From JACMLX01 sp031374935 (GTDB lineage: Bacteria; Gemmatimonadota; Gemmatimonadetes; Gemmatimonadales; Gemmatimonadaceae), in contig JANMHB010000113.1 in NCBI GenBank assembly GCA_031374935.1, forward strand, positions 124,001-188,000: DNA of 64,000 nt. Direction: 5' to 3'. A model generated the notes under the pieces. That model saw only the letters and a list, made by a program, of their open reading frames with translations, searched no databases and had not been told where the DNA came from. Below, one piece after another: positions 1 through 9,046 of the stretch; position 1 is the stretch's first letter; each line of letters starts with the position of its first letter. Position numbers and translations under genes: made by a program.

Positions 1-1
1 C

Positions 2-118
2 ACGCCGGTGCAGGTCGCGGTTGGCAACATCGTCGCATCGGTGGCGATGGCGTTGTTCTTCCGGGCGCGGCATCCGAAGTTGCGGTCGATCGGAAGAGCG
101 TTGGCGGCGGAGGAGTAA
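2..118 (+). CDS. C-terminal end of an unidentified, probably membrane protein (partial)
   Basis: The frame is open from the window edge to a TAA at 116-118 and encodes 38 residues. It starts with a small-residue hydrophobic stretch (VAVGNIVASVAMALFF), which looks like a last transmembrane helix, followed by a basic tail (RARHPKLR). A strong hairpin terminator follows 88 bases later, which fits a real gene end. The family cannot be named from this fragment. Confidence 0.55.
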   Translation, partial: TPVQVAVGNIVASVAMALFFRARHPKLRSIGRALAAEE

Positions 119-205
119 GCGCTCGCCGTCTTGCCACTGGCATCACGCTCGGCTGCGCGGCGGAGCACCCAGTGCCCCCCGACGCCGGAGCTTCACTCAC
201 GACGA

Positions 206-241
206 CGAACGCCGCCTCCGTTGCGCTGGAGGCGGCGTTCG
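206..241. terminator. Hairpin terminator between convergent genes
   Basis: There is a perfect 14-bp inverted repeat (206-219 with 228-241) around an 8-nt loop. It lies between the plus-strand gene ending at 118 and the minus-strand receptor gene ending at 276. It is followed by a T-rich stretch on the plus strand, so it could end transcription from both sides. Confidence 0.8.
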
Positions 242-275
242 TTCCTTGCATGATTTGGTGTGTTCGGCGTCCGAC

Positions 276-3200
276 TCAGTTGAACGTGTAGCGCAGGCCC
301 AGCTGCAGGCGCCACACATCATCGATCGTCGACGTGCGCTCGAACGTCTGCGTCGGCAGGTTGTTGCCGATGTTGCGGAGGCGGAAGAGCGGAATGCCGG
401 AGGCCGGCGTGGCCTGCGGGATCAATGGCTGGTTGGTGACGAGGCGCTGGCCGCCGCCCCAGTTCTTGTTCAGCAGGTTCCCGACGTTCAGAATGTCGGC
501 ACGCACCTGAATGCTGTTCTTCTGTCCGCGGACGTTGGTGAAGATGTCCTGCGTGATGCTGAAGTCAGCCCGGAAGACCGTGGGCAGGAACAGCGCGCCA
601 CGTTCCGCGATGCGGCCGCGGTTCTTGCTCAGGTATGGATCCTGACTCACGTAGATGTTCCAGGCGCTGATCTGCTCGGCCACCGTAAAGGTGCGCACGA
701 CTCCGTTGACCGTCGCGTTGTACTGCTGGAAGTTCGTTTCGCCGATGTTCTTCGGGATGTAGATCAGGTCGTTCGACGTACCACCGTCGCCATTGAAGTC
801 GCCGCCGTAGGTGTAGCTGGTGTTGCCAATGGTGCGAAGTTCACTGAAGATCGAGATGCCGGTGGCACCGAAGCCGAAGTACTGCTTTCGGTAGGACGTG
901 GCGAGGAAGGCGCGGTGCCCGAGGAACCCGCCGGAGTAGCCGACGCCCGGGTTGTTCGGGTCGCCTGGCTGCTGGTTCGAGCTCCAGCTGCCGAAGGCGA
1001 TCGAGCCCGGATCGACCGTGTTGCGCGACGAGCCGTAGCTGTAGGCCGCCTTGGCGAAGAAGCCATTGTTGAAGGCCTTCTCGAGCGTGGCCGAGGCAAC
1101 ATAGGACGTGCCGATGCTCTGATTCTTGAGGACGATCGCGTTGTCGATGTTGGTGTTGATGCGGTTGATCGTGCCGCCACCGATCCATCGCGGACGCGTG
1201 TCCGGGCCAACGAAGCGTCCGTTCGGCGCCGACAGATTGGCGTTGATGTAGTAGGTGCCGTTGACGTCCTGGTTGTACAGGTACTCGACGGTGCCGATGA
1301 TGCCCCACGGCAGCCGCTGGTCGATGGCGAGGTTCGAGCGCCAGGTCTGCGGAAAGCGATAGTCGCGATCGGTGAACGCAAGTTCGTAGGTGGCGGCCGG
1401 TGCACCCGTGACCGTCGTCGGCTTGTAGGCGGCCGGATCCGGATTGAAGGGCCGATTGAGCACGGGCACCGTGGGCGTCGAGACGAGCGCATCGAAGCCG
1501 GTCAGCGTGCCATTGGCACCGACCTGGTTCGAGACCCAGACGTAGGCCGGGCTGCCGGTGAAGATGCCGCTGCCGCCGCGAACCTGCGTGCTGCGGTCGC
1601 CTCGGGCATCCCAGTTGAAGCCGAATCGTGGTGAGTACAGGACGTTGGAGCCCGGCAGCTTGTCGGTGCGGTACGTCTGCGCCTGCCCGATTTCGTCGCG
1701 GAACGTGAGGTTCGGCACGTTGGCGTTGGCCAATGCGGTGTTCTTGAACCTGGGCACATCCACCCGCATGCCGAGCGACAGCTTGAATCGCGGCGTGATG
1801 CGGAATTCATCCTGCAGATATGCACCCGCGTACAGCACGTCGAGCGGCTGGATCGGCTTGATCTGGCCAGGGATGTTGTTGTAGCGCACCTGGAACCGGT
1901 TCAGCGGCACCGTCGACGTGGTCCGACCTGGATTGGAGAGAAAGCCGTTGGCGTCCGTGTAGAAGTCAGCCAGCGAGTTGTAGACGTACACGCTCTGCGA
2001 GCCCGGGAAGAAGACGTTCTCCGAGCGATAGCGCTGCGCCGTCACACCGAACGTCACTTCGTGGCGGTCGGAGGTGACCGTCAGGTTGTTCTGGAACTGG
2101 AACGTGTTGTAGCGCAGCTCGTTGTTCGGCGTGAACGGCTCAGACCCGAACGAGAGATAGGTGGTGCCACCCTGCAGGATGTCGACGAGCGGGAAGAACG
2201 ACCCGCGCGGCTCGCGGCTTTCGTCATTCTTCGTGTAGCCGATGATCATGTTGTTCGAGATGCGCGAGCCCACCTGCGAGTTCCACTCGCCGACCATCGA
2301 CTTGATGTTCTCCAGAATCGCGTAGTTCGTATTCTGGAAGCTCATCGCATCGGTGCGATTGTTCCGATTCCCGAACCCGAGTGAGTTCGAGCCGGACGCA
2401 ATCACATCGGTCTTCGAGTCGAGCTGGATGTAGCGGAGGCTGAACTTGTTGTTGTCGTTCGCATTGTAGTCCAGCTTGGCAATCACGCGCTTCGACGGAG
2501 TTTCGAAATCGTATCCGTTGACCGGGCCGGTCTCATACTGGAAGCGATCCTTGAGGAAGGCCGAGAGTGCCGTGACGTCACTTTCGAGCACGCGGGTGGT
2601 GTTGCCGATGACGGGCTGACCGCCGGTATTGGTCACGAAATTCGTGCCAGGGCGGGTCTGCTCGTCCTGTTCGTAGTTCACGAAAAAGAAGAGCTTGTTC
2701 GGGATGATCGGACCACCCAGGCGGGCACCCGTCTGGGCGAAGTTGAACGTGCCGCGGTTGAACGGCAGGCGGCCGGCGTTTTCGCCGACGAAGGTTTCAT
2801 CGCGCTGGAGGCGATAGACCGAGCCGGAGAAGGTGTTCGTTCCGCTCTTCGTCACCGCGTTCACACCAGCACCGACGAAGTTGCCCTGGCGCACATCGAA
2901 TGGCGCAATATTGACCTGAATCTGGTCAACGGCGTCGAGCGGGATCGGAGACACGCCGGTGCGGCCGCCGGGCGTGGCGCCCGAGCCGAGACCGAAGGAG
3001 TTGTTGAAGTACGAACCGTCGATCGTGATGTTGTTGAGGCGACCATCCTGCCCGGCGAACGACTGCCCAGACGCCTGCGGGGTGAGGCGGGTGACGTCGT
3101 TGATGGAGCGGCTGATCGTCGGCAGTCGCTCCAGCGCCTCACGGCCGATGGTGGTGGCGGCACCGGTGCGCGAGGCGCTCAGCACGCCGCCGCTTTGCGC

Positions 3201-3575
3201 GGTGACGGACACGGCGGCGAGCTGGACGGCCGCGGGAACGATCACGAAGCTCACTTCAGTGGCAACGCCGAGCTGAATGACAACGTTCGTCTCGGTACGC
3301 GGCGCGAACCCGATCGTGGTTGCGGTGATCGTGTACGGACCTCCGACACGCATGCCGGGTATCGTATACCGACCGTCAGTGCGTGTGAGGGCCTGATAGG
3401 CAGTGCCGGACGGCAAGTGGAGGGCACGGACGCGGGCGCCCGCCACTCCTTCTTTACTCGCCTGCGCGGTCACCCGGCCCGTGAGGGAGCCGGTCGTGAC
3501 GCCCTGGGCAGGCAAAACCGTCGCGGCCGCGGCGAGGCTCACCGCAACCAGCGACGCGACAAAAAATTTCTTCAT
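276..3575 (-). CDS. Oar-like TonB-dependent outer-membrane receptor
   Basis: This 1099-residue protein starts with a Sec signal peptide (MKKFFVASLVAVSL..., cleavage likely after LPAQG). A carboxypeptidase-regulatory-like beta-sandwich follows (about residues 28-115, GSLTGRVT...GRYTIPGMRVGGPYTIT), then a plug (about 125-260) and a long beta-barrel ending in LQLGLRYTFN, the usual aromatic barrel end. This architecture matches the Oar/SusC-like class, which takes up large substrates (oligosaccharides, peptides) through TonB energy. No SusD partner gene lies next to it, so the substrate is unknown. GGAG sits 7 nt before the ATG, and a TAGATTTG promoter-like element lies about 46 nt upstream. The family assignment is solid; the ligand is not. 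Confidence 0.9.
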   Translation of the reverse strand: MKKFFVASLVAVSLAAAATVLPAQGVTTGSLTGRVTAQASKEGVAGARVRALHLPSGTAYQALTRTDGRYTIPGMRVGGPYTITATTIGFAPRTETNVVIQLGVATEVSFVIVPAAVQLAAVSVTAQSGGVLSASRTGAATTIGREALERLPTISRSINDVTRLTPQASGQSFAGQDGRLNNITIDGSYFNNSFGLGSGATPGGRTGVSPIPLDAVDQIQVNIAPFDVRQGNFVGAGVNAVTKSGTNTFSGSVYRLQRDETFVGENAGRLPFNRGTFNFAQTGARLGGPIIPNKLFFFVNYEQDEQTRPGTNFVTNTGGQPVIGNTTRVLESDVTALSAFLKDRFQYETGPVNGYDFETPSKRVIAKLDYNANDNNKFSLRYIQLDSKTDVIASGSNSLGFGNRNNRTDAMSFQNTNYAILENIKSMVGEWNSQVGSRISNNMIIGYTKNDESREPRGSFFPLVDILQGGTTYLSFGSEPFTPNNELRYNTFQFQNNLTVTSDRHEVTFGVTAQRYRSENVFFPGSQSVYVYNSLADFYTDANGFLSNPGRTTSTVPLNRFQVRYNNIPGQIKPIQPLDVLYAGAYLQDEFRITPRFKLSLGMRVDVPRFKNTALANANVPNLTFRDEIGQAQTYRTDKLPGSNVLYSPRFGFNWDARGDRSTQVRGGSGIFTGSPAYVWVSNQVGANGTLTGFDALVSTPTVPVLNRPFNPDPAAYKPTTVTGAPAATYELAFTDRDYRFPQTWRSNLAIDQRLPWGIIGTVEYLYNQDVNGTYYINANLSAPNGRFVGPDTRPRWIGGGTINRINTNIDNAIVLKNQSIGTSYVASATLEKAFNNGFFAKAAYSYGSSRNTVDPGSIAFGSWSSNQQPGDPNNPGVGYSGGFLGHRAFLATSYRKQYFGFGATGISIFSELRTIGNTSYTYGGDFNGDGGTSNDLIYIPKNIGETNFQQYNATVNGVVRTFTVAEQISAWNIYVSQDPYLSKNRGRIAERGALFLPTVFRADFSITQDIFTNVRGQKNSIQVRADILNVGNLLNKNWGGGQRLVTNQPLIPQATPASGIPLFRLRNIGNNLPTQTFERTSTIDDVWRLQLGLRYTFN

Positions 3576-3620
3576 TCCAGATCTCCAGAAGTGAATAACT
3601 GCAGCGGCGGAACGACGTTA

Positions 3621-3628
3621 CAAATCTA
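3621..3628 (-). promoter_or_regulatory. TAnnTTTG promoter-like element upstream of the Oar-like receptor
   Basis: On the minus strand this reads TAGATTTG, an exact match to the TAnnTTTG -7 element known from Bacteroidota, a sister phylum in the FCB group. It is about 46 nt before the receptor start codon. I see no clear -35 hexamer. The rest of the gene-free stretch 3629-3951 shows nothing else recognisable. Confidence 0.45.
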
Positions 3629-3951
3629 GTCGTGACGGACGTTTCAGTGGCAGCGCTCGCCAGCGACATCCGGGCGCTCGCTGAACAGCGCCCTATTCGA
3701 CACTGTTCGGTGGCGCTGGATTGTGCGGGCAACACGGTCCGATGCGGGTCGACGCCCTGAGTCACGCGGTCGACGCACCAACTCGAACAAGCGGTAGATA
3801 GTCGCGATCGGGAGGAAACGATCGCTGTCGAGGTGCCCCGTGACCTAGGAGTTACAGGCTCGAGCGACGCGTGTATCCGTGTCACGCGCACCACTTGCCG
3901 AGCGGAGGCTCCGGCATCGGAGGCTCCTGGGTGCTGCACTGCGACCACGAG

Positions 3952-4035
3952 TACCCGGGACGAGACTCGAACTCGTATACCCCGAAGGGTGGGGGATTTT
4001 GAGTCCCCTGCGTCTACCGATTCCGCCACCCGGGC
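3952..4035 (-). tRNA. tRNA-Leu (anticodon CAA)
   Basis: The minus strand folds as a class II tRNA. The acceptor stem is GCCCGGG with CCCGGGT (the first pair is G-U), with discriminator A. The D-arm has the Leu-type GGCGGAATCGGTAGACGC start. The anticodon stem GGGGA/TCCCC closes a CTCAAAA loop, giving anticodon CAA. The long variable arm is ACCC-TTCG-GGGT, and the T-arm is ACGAG-TTCGAGT-CTCGT. The CCA end is not encoded. Confidence 0.95.
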
Positions 4036-4141
4036 AGGCATCCGAGTGCAAAGTAACCGGATCAGGGCGCTTGCGCGAAGTCAGTCCCAGCGATCGAGGG
4101 CCGCCGGCCAAGCCAGGCCGCTCACCGCGCCGTCCGGCCCG

Positions 4142-6592
4142 CTACCAGCGATCGAGGCCGGCGAAAACATCAGCCCCACGCACGTCCCGGCTCAGGGTTT
4201 CGAAACGACCACCCCGACTGAACAAGACGAGGGTCGGATCGCGCCGCGCGGCCGCCTTGCCCAGCAGGCTGACCGCTGAATCGACGTCGCCGAGGGCGGC
4301 GAGCGTGGCAGCCAGCGTGGCCATCGCAGGCAGGACACCACCGGACGCGTCGCGCATGGCGAGCATCAGTTCCCGGGCGCGGTCTTTCTGGCCCGCGCGG
4401 GCGCATGCGTACGCCAGCATCGCCCGCTGCTCGGACACCACGGCGGCCTCACCGGCGCCGCCACGATCCAGCAGTGCGACTGCGTCGGCGGCGCGATCAA
4501 GGGCGATCAGTGCGTCAACGCGCACGCTGAGCGCAAACACGGCAGTGGAGTCAGCGGCAAGCACAGACCGAGTCTCCAGCTCTGCACGATCCGGCTTGCC
4601 TTCGCCCAGCGCCACCTGGGCCGTCCACGCGTCGATCTGCCGTAGCGCCGGATCGAGTCGGCGAGCGCGCGCCAGCCTGCTGCGGGCCGCCGCAAAGTCG
4701 CCGATGTGGTTCGCCAGCAGGCCGAATCCGCTCCAGCCCAGTGCCAGGGTGGAATCGAGCGCAAGGGAACGCCTGAACGACCGTTCGGCATCACGGTTTT
4801 CACCCCGTCCGAGCCGGGCGAATGCGAGTGCCTGATGCGCTTCAGCGAGAGTCGAGTCGATGGCAATGGCGCGGGTTGCCGATGCAATCGCGCGATCCTG
4901 CGATAGCACCCCTGGCGCGCCAGTGACGGGAGCGGCGAGCACGGTGGCCAGCGCCAGCCCTGCATGTGCGCGTGCGTACGACGGATCGCGGGCAATCGCC
5001 TGCTCGAACGAGGCCATGGCCTGCGCCAGTGCGTCTGACCGCAACTGCTGCAGACGGCCAAACCCCTGCAGGACCAGCAGGTGCGCCAGCGGATCGCGTG
5101 TCTCAGTCGCGAGCACGATCGTGCCGGTATCGACTGCGGCGCCGCGTGCTGCCGCCGCGACCCGCGCCGCGATGTCGTTCGTCACGGAGAAGAGGTCCGC
5201 GGTCGCGAGAACATAGTCCTGGCTCCAGCGAACCTGAGCATCGCTGGCCGAATTGAGTGATACGCTGAGCCGTACGGTATCGCCGGTCACGGTCAGTGTG
5301 CCGGCGAGCACCGATGCAGCGCCAAGCTCGCGAGCGGCGCGGCGCGGGTCGAGAGACCGGTCCCGCAGGACTGCGGCGCTCAGTCGACCGATCACGCGTG
5401 CACCCGACCTGGCGATGCCGCGTGCCAGCTCGTCGGACAGACCCAGACCGAGTTCCCTGGCACCACCATCGCCGCCGGCGACGACCATCGGCAGGACGAC
5501 GACAGACTGCTCGATGACCGTCGGACGTGGTGGCGGCGGCGGAGCGGCTTCCTCGCTCGCCTGCGGGCGACGTATCGCCCATCCCAGCAGTGACAGCCCG
5601 ACGACCGCAGCGGCGGCAATCGGCGCAACGCGTCGGATGTTCAAGCGCTGGCGGACCGTGGGCGCGGATTGCACCGGTTGTTGCGCGGTCACCTGCCTCG
5701 TGATCGTCGGAACGTACGCCGGCGTCAGTGCTCGCTCGGCGATCGCCCGTTCGGACACGTCGACTGTTTCCAGAAGCTGCACGATGTTCGCCGCGGTCGC
5801 TGGTCGATTGGCGGGATCGATGGACAGGCAGCGCATGACGAGGCGCGCCAGTGTTGCAGGCACATCGCGACGCGTCAACGCGATCGGCGGGGGATCGACA
5901 TCGAGTGGTGCCTGACCGGCTGCCAGCGCCGCATCACGATCGAACGGTGGTGCACCGGTGAGCATCTCATACGCAACGCACCCCAACGCAAAGAAATCTG
6001 CCTGATGATCGGGCGTCGGGCTTCCGCTGAACTGCTCGGGCGCAAGGCAGGCGCGAGAACCAGTCAGTCGTGGCAGCGCCGCAGGCTGCACCTGCTGTGC
6101 GCTGGCCAGATCGTGCTCGATTCCGAAGTCGGAGAGACGCGCCGCCTTCTGCGACAAGAGGATCTGATCAGGCGTGATCTGAAAATGGATGGCAGCACGC
6201 GCGTGCGCATAGTCGAGCGCGATGGCTACGTCGCGCAACACCGCCACGATCTCTTCGAGTGCGAGCGGCGGTTTTTCCGTGAGCCTGGTGCGCAGCGTGA
6301 CACCGGGCACGTATGGCGTGATGATGTAGGGCAGCCCCGCCGCCGCGCCCAGCGCCAGCGGTGGAATGATCCCGGGGTGATCGAGTGCCGCCGTGCGCTC
6401 CGCCGCGCTGACAAACCGATCGAAATCGAGATCGCCGACCGCCGCCGGCGCCAGCACCGACACGAGCACGGAGCGATTGCAGATGCGTTCACGCGCGATG
6501 AAGACGCGCGCGATTGCGGTGCTGCTCGTTTCCCGCTCGAGGGCGAACTCGTCGCCGAGTGCGTGCTGGAGTTCCGCGAAGAGGTCGCTCAT
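4142..6592 (-). CDS. Pseudokinase - TolB-like - TPR membrane protein
   Basis: Residues 1-270 have a Hanks-type Ser/Thr kinase fold, but the key positions are altered. The ATP-anchoring Lys of beta-3 is Ser45 (SVLVSVLAP), HRD is His-Phe-Gln (136-138), the following Lys is Thr140 and the metal-binding Asn is Gln143. The glycine loop is also degraded. DFG (155-157) and APE (184-186) remain. One transmembrane helix lies at about 323-340, followed by a TolB/FlgO-like domain (about 362-480) and TPR-type repeats to the C-terminus. The fold resembles common kinase/TPR regulators, so it is probably a sensor or scaffold at the inner membrane that cannot phosphorylate. I chose the ATG at 6592 because a TACTAT hexamer lies 7 nt before it; an in-frame ATG at 6601 is the alternative. 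Confidence 0.85.
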   Translation of the reverse strand: MSDLFAELQHALGDEFALERETSSTAIARVFIARERICNRSVLVSVLAPAAVGDLDFDRFVSAAERTAALDHPGIIPPLALGAAAGLPYIITPYVPGVTLRTRLTEKPPLALEEIVAVLRDVAIALDYAHARAAIHFQITPDQILLSQKAARLSDFGIEHDLASAQQVQPAALPRLTGSRACLAPEQFSGSPTPDHQADFFALGCVAYEMLTGAPPFDRDAALAAGQAPLDVDPPPIALTRRDVPATLARLVMRCLSIDPANRPATAANIVQLLETVDVSERAIAERALTPAYVPTITRQVTAQQPVQSAPTVRQRLNIRRVAPIAAAAVVGLSLLGWAIRRPQASEEAAPPPPPRPTVIEQSVVVLPMVVAGGDGGARELGLGLSDELARGIARSGARVIGRLSAAVLRDRSLDPRRAARELGAASVLAGTLTVTGDTVRLSVSLNSASDAQVRWSQDYVLATADLFSVTNDIAARVAAAARGAAVDTGTIVLATETRDPLAHLLVLQGFGRLQQLRSDALAQAMASFEQAIARDPSYARAHAGLALATVLAAPVTGAPGVLSQDRAIASATRAIAIDSTLAEAHQALAFARLGRGENRDAERSFRRSLALDSTLALGWSGFGLLANHIGDFAAARSRLARARRLDPALRQIDAWTAQVALGEGKPDRAELETRSVLAADSTAVFALSVRVDALIALDRAADAVALLDRGGAGEAAVVSEQRAMLAYACARAGQKDRARELMLAMRDASGGVLPAMATLAATLAALGDVDSAVSLLGKAAARRDPTLVLFSRGGRFETLSRDVRGADVFAGLDRW

Positions 6593-6599
6593 CTTGCCC

Positions 6600-6605
6600 A
6601 TAGTA
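6600..6605 (-). promoter_or_regulatory. -10-like hexamer just before the pseudokinase start
   Basis: TACTAT on the minus strand is separated by 7 nt from the ATG at 6592. That spacing would put the transcript start at or next to the start codon, giving a leaderless mRNA. No clear -35 is visible. Confidence 0.35.
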
Positions 6606-6816
6606 TCGGCGCGGACCGTCACAGCAGTACGTGCCAGCCTCATCCATAACGTCAGCTCCAGAAGCGCTCAGGCTCTCCAGTGCTGACAATCTCGACCTGC
6701 CTCAGCCGCCCTGGTGCGAAGCGGACTGCCTGACAGCCAGAGACACGACTGCTTACGTTCGCAGTCGTCACAGGGGCAGGTTCACCTGCTGGGGTTCCCG
6801 TTACTCGAGAGGGCAG

Positions 6817-7980
6817 ATGGAACAGGCTCCGAATCGTCGCGACTTCATCAAGGCCGGGGCGAGCCTTGCCGCATTCGGCGCCGTGCCGCGTGCGCTCTCC
6901 AACGCGCGGCCAGGCCCCGTCGCGGACCGGGCCGTGAATCTGTCCCACGATGGGCTGGTGCTCGCGCCGCGGGACTACGCCGCGCTGCTGCAGCGGATCA
7001 CGGCTGACGGCAAGACGGTGGAGGACTACTACTCGCAGTCCGGCGCCGTTGCGCAACTGGAGGCGGCCTGCGCACGCTTGCTCGGCAAGGAGGCGGCAGT
7101 CTTCATGCCGACGGGCACCATGGCCAATCACCTCGCGGTCCGTGCGCTGGCGGGTAACGATCGCCGCGTGATCGTGCAGCACGAAAGCCATTTCTTCAAC
7201 GACACCGGCGACTGTGCCCAGACGCTGAGTCAGCTGAACCTCATTCCATTGGCGCGGGGCAAGGCGACCTTCACGCAGGCTGACGTCGAGGAAGTGATCG
7301 GACGGACAGCGTCCGGACGCGTCGCCGCTCGCGTGGGAGTCATCGCCATCGAGACGCCGGTGCGCCGCAAGGCGGGCGAGCAGTTCGCGATCGATGACAT
7401 GCGACAGATCACCGCCTTCGCGCGCGCAGAGGGAATCCGCTTGCATCTCGACGGCGCGCGCATGCTGCTCGCATCGGCCTACACGGGGATGGCGCCCGCC
7501 GAGTATGCCGCCATGTTCGACACAGTCTACATCTCGCTCTGGAAAGGACTGAATGCCGCATCGGGCGCAATTCTCGCCGGACCCCGGTCGTTGCTTGACG
7601 GCATGTATCACACCCGCCGGATGTTCGGCGGCGGATTACCGCAGGCCTGGCCGTACGCGTCGGTGGCGTTGCACTATCTCGACGGTTTCGTCGATCGGTT
7701 CCGCGCCGGGATTCAGCACTCTGAAGCGTTCATCCGGGAACTCGAATCGCGCGCCGGAATCAAGGCCCAGCGTATCGCGCAGGGGACGAACATCTTCCGT
7801 GTTCCGGTCGCCGGCGTGGACATGGGCAGAATGCGCGACACGCTCAATGCACGAGGCATTGCAATCGGCACGCCGGCGGCTGGAGCAGACGTGCTGACGC
7901 TGAACGTGAACGAATCGTGGGCCTGGCTGCCGGCTGGAGAACTGGCGACCGAATTTCTCCGAGCGATGGTCAAGGCGTAG
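6817..7980 (+). CDS. Tat-exported threonine-aldolase-family PLP enzyme
   Basis: This 387-residue fold-type I PLP enzyme belongs to the beta-eliminating lyase/threonine aldolase family, which splits L-threonine or related beta-hydroxy amino acids to glycine and an aldehyde. The Schiff-base Lys is K243 in YISLWKG, and the cofactor-binding Asp is D212 in HLDGAR. The N-terminus MEQAPNRRDFIKAGASLAAF is a twin-arginine signal, so a folded enzyme with cofactor would be exported; usual threonine aldolases are cytoplasmic. I chose the ATG at 6817 because GAGAGGG precedes it and the Tat motif follows at once; the frame is open further upstream without similarity. The divergent partner is the pseudokinase gene. 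Substrate is uncertain. Confidence 0.85.
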   Translation: MEQAPNRRDFIKAGASLAAFGAVPRALSNARPGPVADRAVNLSHDGLVLAPRDYAALLQRITADGKTVEDYYSQSGAVAQLEAACARLLGKEAAVFMPTGTMANHLAVRALAGNDRRVIVQHESHFFNDTGDCAQTLSQLNLIPLARGKATFTQADVEEVIGRTASGRVAARVGVIAIETPVRRKAGEQFAIDDMRQITAFARAEGIRLHLDGARMLLASAYTGMAPAEYAAMFDTVYISLWKGLNAASGAILAGPRSLLDGMYHTRRMFGGGLPQAWPYASVALHYLDGFVDRFRAGIQHSEAFIRELESRAGIKAQRIAQGTNIFRVPVAGVDMGRMRDTLNARGIAIGTPAAGADVLTLNVNESWAWLPAGELATEFLRAMVKA

Positions 7981-7999
7981 CGGGCAGTCCCGTCGCCGA

Positions 8000-8836
8000 T
8001 CAGCGTGGGCTGGCAGGGATCGGTTGCTGCCGAAGCGCGTTGACTTCGGCGACCATGCCCTGCACTTGCGCGGTGACGATGACCCTGCCCTTCTCGCGGG
8101 TGGCAAGGGTGGCATTCCCGAAAGTCCCGGTGCGCGACCAGGTCTTGCCCTCACGGACGGCCGCGGCAGAGTCGCGCGTCAGACCGCCAGTGCCGGGGTG
8201 ATAGTCGTTGGGCGCGAGGCGCATCTTCACGACGTCCGGGTGCATGAAGAGCATCATCGAGGTTTCGAGTTCGTCCGCATGTGTGCCCCCTTCCTGCTGG
8301 CGCACCCCTGCCTCGGCCTCCTTCCCGATGTTCAGGATGTCGGTATAGACCATCACGATGCCGTACGCGGCCAGCGAGTCACGCGCGGGTGCAAGGGCCC
8401 GCAGCGTCGAGACACCGGTGTTGAGCACATAAAACCGACGCGGTCCATGCCGGGCGATCGACCGCACGATGTCGACGATCATGTCGCGTGCGGTGGCGAG
8501 CGTCAGCGACGTCGAGCCTGGGTATTCGGTGAACGCGGGATAGAAGCTGTAGTTGACGGTCGGATACACGATGACCGGCGTCGCCGCCGCGACCGCCTTG
8601 GCGAAGTACTCTGCCAGCAGCCAGTCGTTGTTGAGTGGCAGGTGCGGGCCATGTTCCTTTGCCTGCGCGCCGAGGGGAATCATGACGACGGTCGCCGTAT
8701 CGAGCAGGCGAACGGCCTCGGTCCATGGCAATGCTTCGATCCGCACACTGCGGGACTGTGACGTTGCCGTCGGTGCGAGCAGGCACGCCGCAGACACCAG
8801 TACCGTGGCGCTGTTGACGAGGCGACGGAATTTCAC
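8000..8836 (-). CDS. Creatininase-family amidohydrolase, exported
   Basis: This 278-residue protein has an N-terminal signal peptide (about 1-27) and the creatininase fold. It shows an HGPHLPLNND metal-site motif (H62, D71) and a second motif GGTHADELETS. Creatininase itself has Glu-Gln-His before GPH; here the residues are Lys-Glu-His, so one expected metal-ligand Glu is shifted or replaced and the substrate is likely not creatinine. Members of this family hydrolyse cyclic amides or act on formamides and cofactor intermediates. The start is GTG at 8836 with GGAG 6 nt upstream. It lies downstream of the GH1 gene and a 47-residue ORF on the same strand, so all three may be co-transcribed. Confidence 0.85.
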   Translation of the reverse strand: MKFRRLVNSATVLVSAACLLAPTATSQSRSVRIEALPWTEAVRLLDTATVVMIPLGAQAKEHGPHLPLNNDWLLAEYFAKAVAAATPVIVYPTVNYSFYPAFTEYPGSTSLTLATARDMIVDIVRSIARHGPRRFYVLNTGVSTLRALAPARDSLAAYGIVMVYTDILNIGKEAEAGVRQQEGGTHADELETSMMLFMHPDVVKMRLAPNDYHPGTGGLTRDSAAAVREGKTWSRTGTFGNATLATREKGRVIVTAQVQGMVAEVNALRQQPIPASPR

Positions 8837-8902
8837 ACGCTGCTCCAGGTGAGAGAGCTCCAGGTACGGCGGCCGGTCGATGCAGCTGCGTCACGCACTC
8901 CG

Positions 8903-9046
8903 CTACGGTGTCGAGCCCGGAAGATACCGGGCATACCATGTCAGATACCGGTCGTCCGGACGGATCAGACGTGGCGTTTGTGCAGGCACGACGCCCGGCA
9001 CAGTGAGCGCCAGGCACCCTGCGACCAGGATCCGTACGAACGACAT
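8903..9046 (-). CDS. 47-residue secreted-peptide ORF coupled to the beta-glucosidase gene
   Basis: The ATG overlaps the stop codon of the upstream GH1 gene (TGATG), an arrangement typical of translational coupling. The product begins with a convincing signal peptide (MSFVRILVAGCLALTVPGVV-PAQ) and then only about 24 residues (RLIRPDDRYLTWYARYLP...) before a TAG. I do not recognise it. It may be a real short exported peptide, or the first part of a longer secreted protein cut by a stop codon. Confidence 0.4.
   Translation of the reverse strand: MSFVRILVAGCLALTVPGVVPAQTPRLIRPDDRYLTWYARYLPGSTP

Noticed and set aside
21..1634. Long plus-strand open frame (537 residues) opposite the Oar-like receptor
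   Set aside because: It is on the other strand of an obvious TonB receptor; the translation is rich in Arg, Val and Asp with no fold motif. High-GC genes often leave such antisense frames.
3454..4041. Minus-strand open frame spanning the tRNA-Leu and the start of the receptor gene
   Set aside because: It crosses a well-formed tRNA and the true receptor N-terminus, and its translation has no features.
4142..6592. Calling this a Ser/Thr protein kinase
   Set aside because: The essential Lys, Asp and Asn are substituted, so only the fold is retained.
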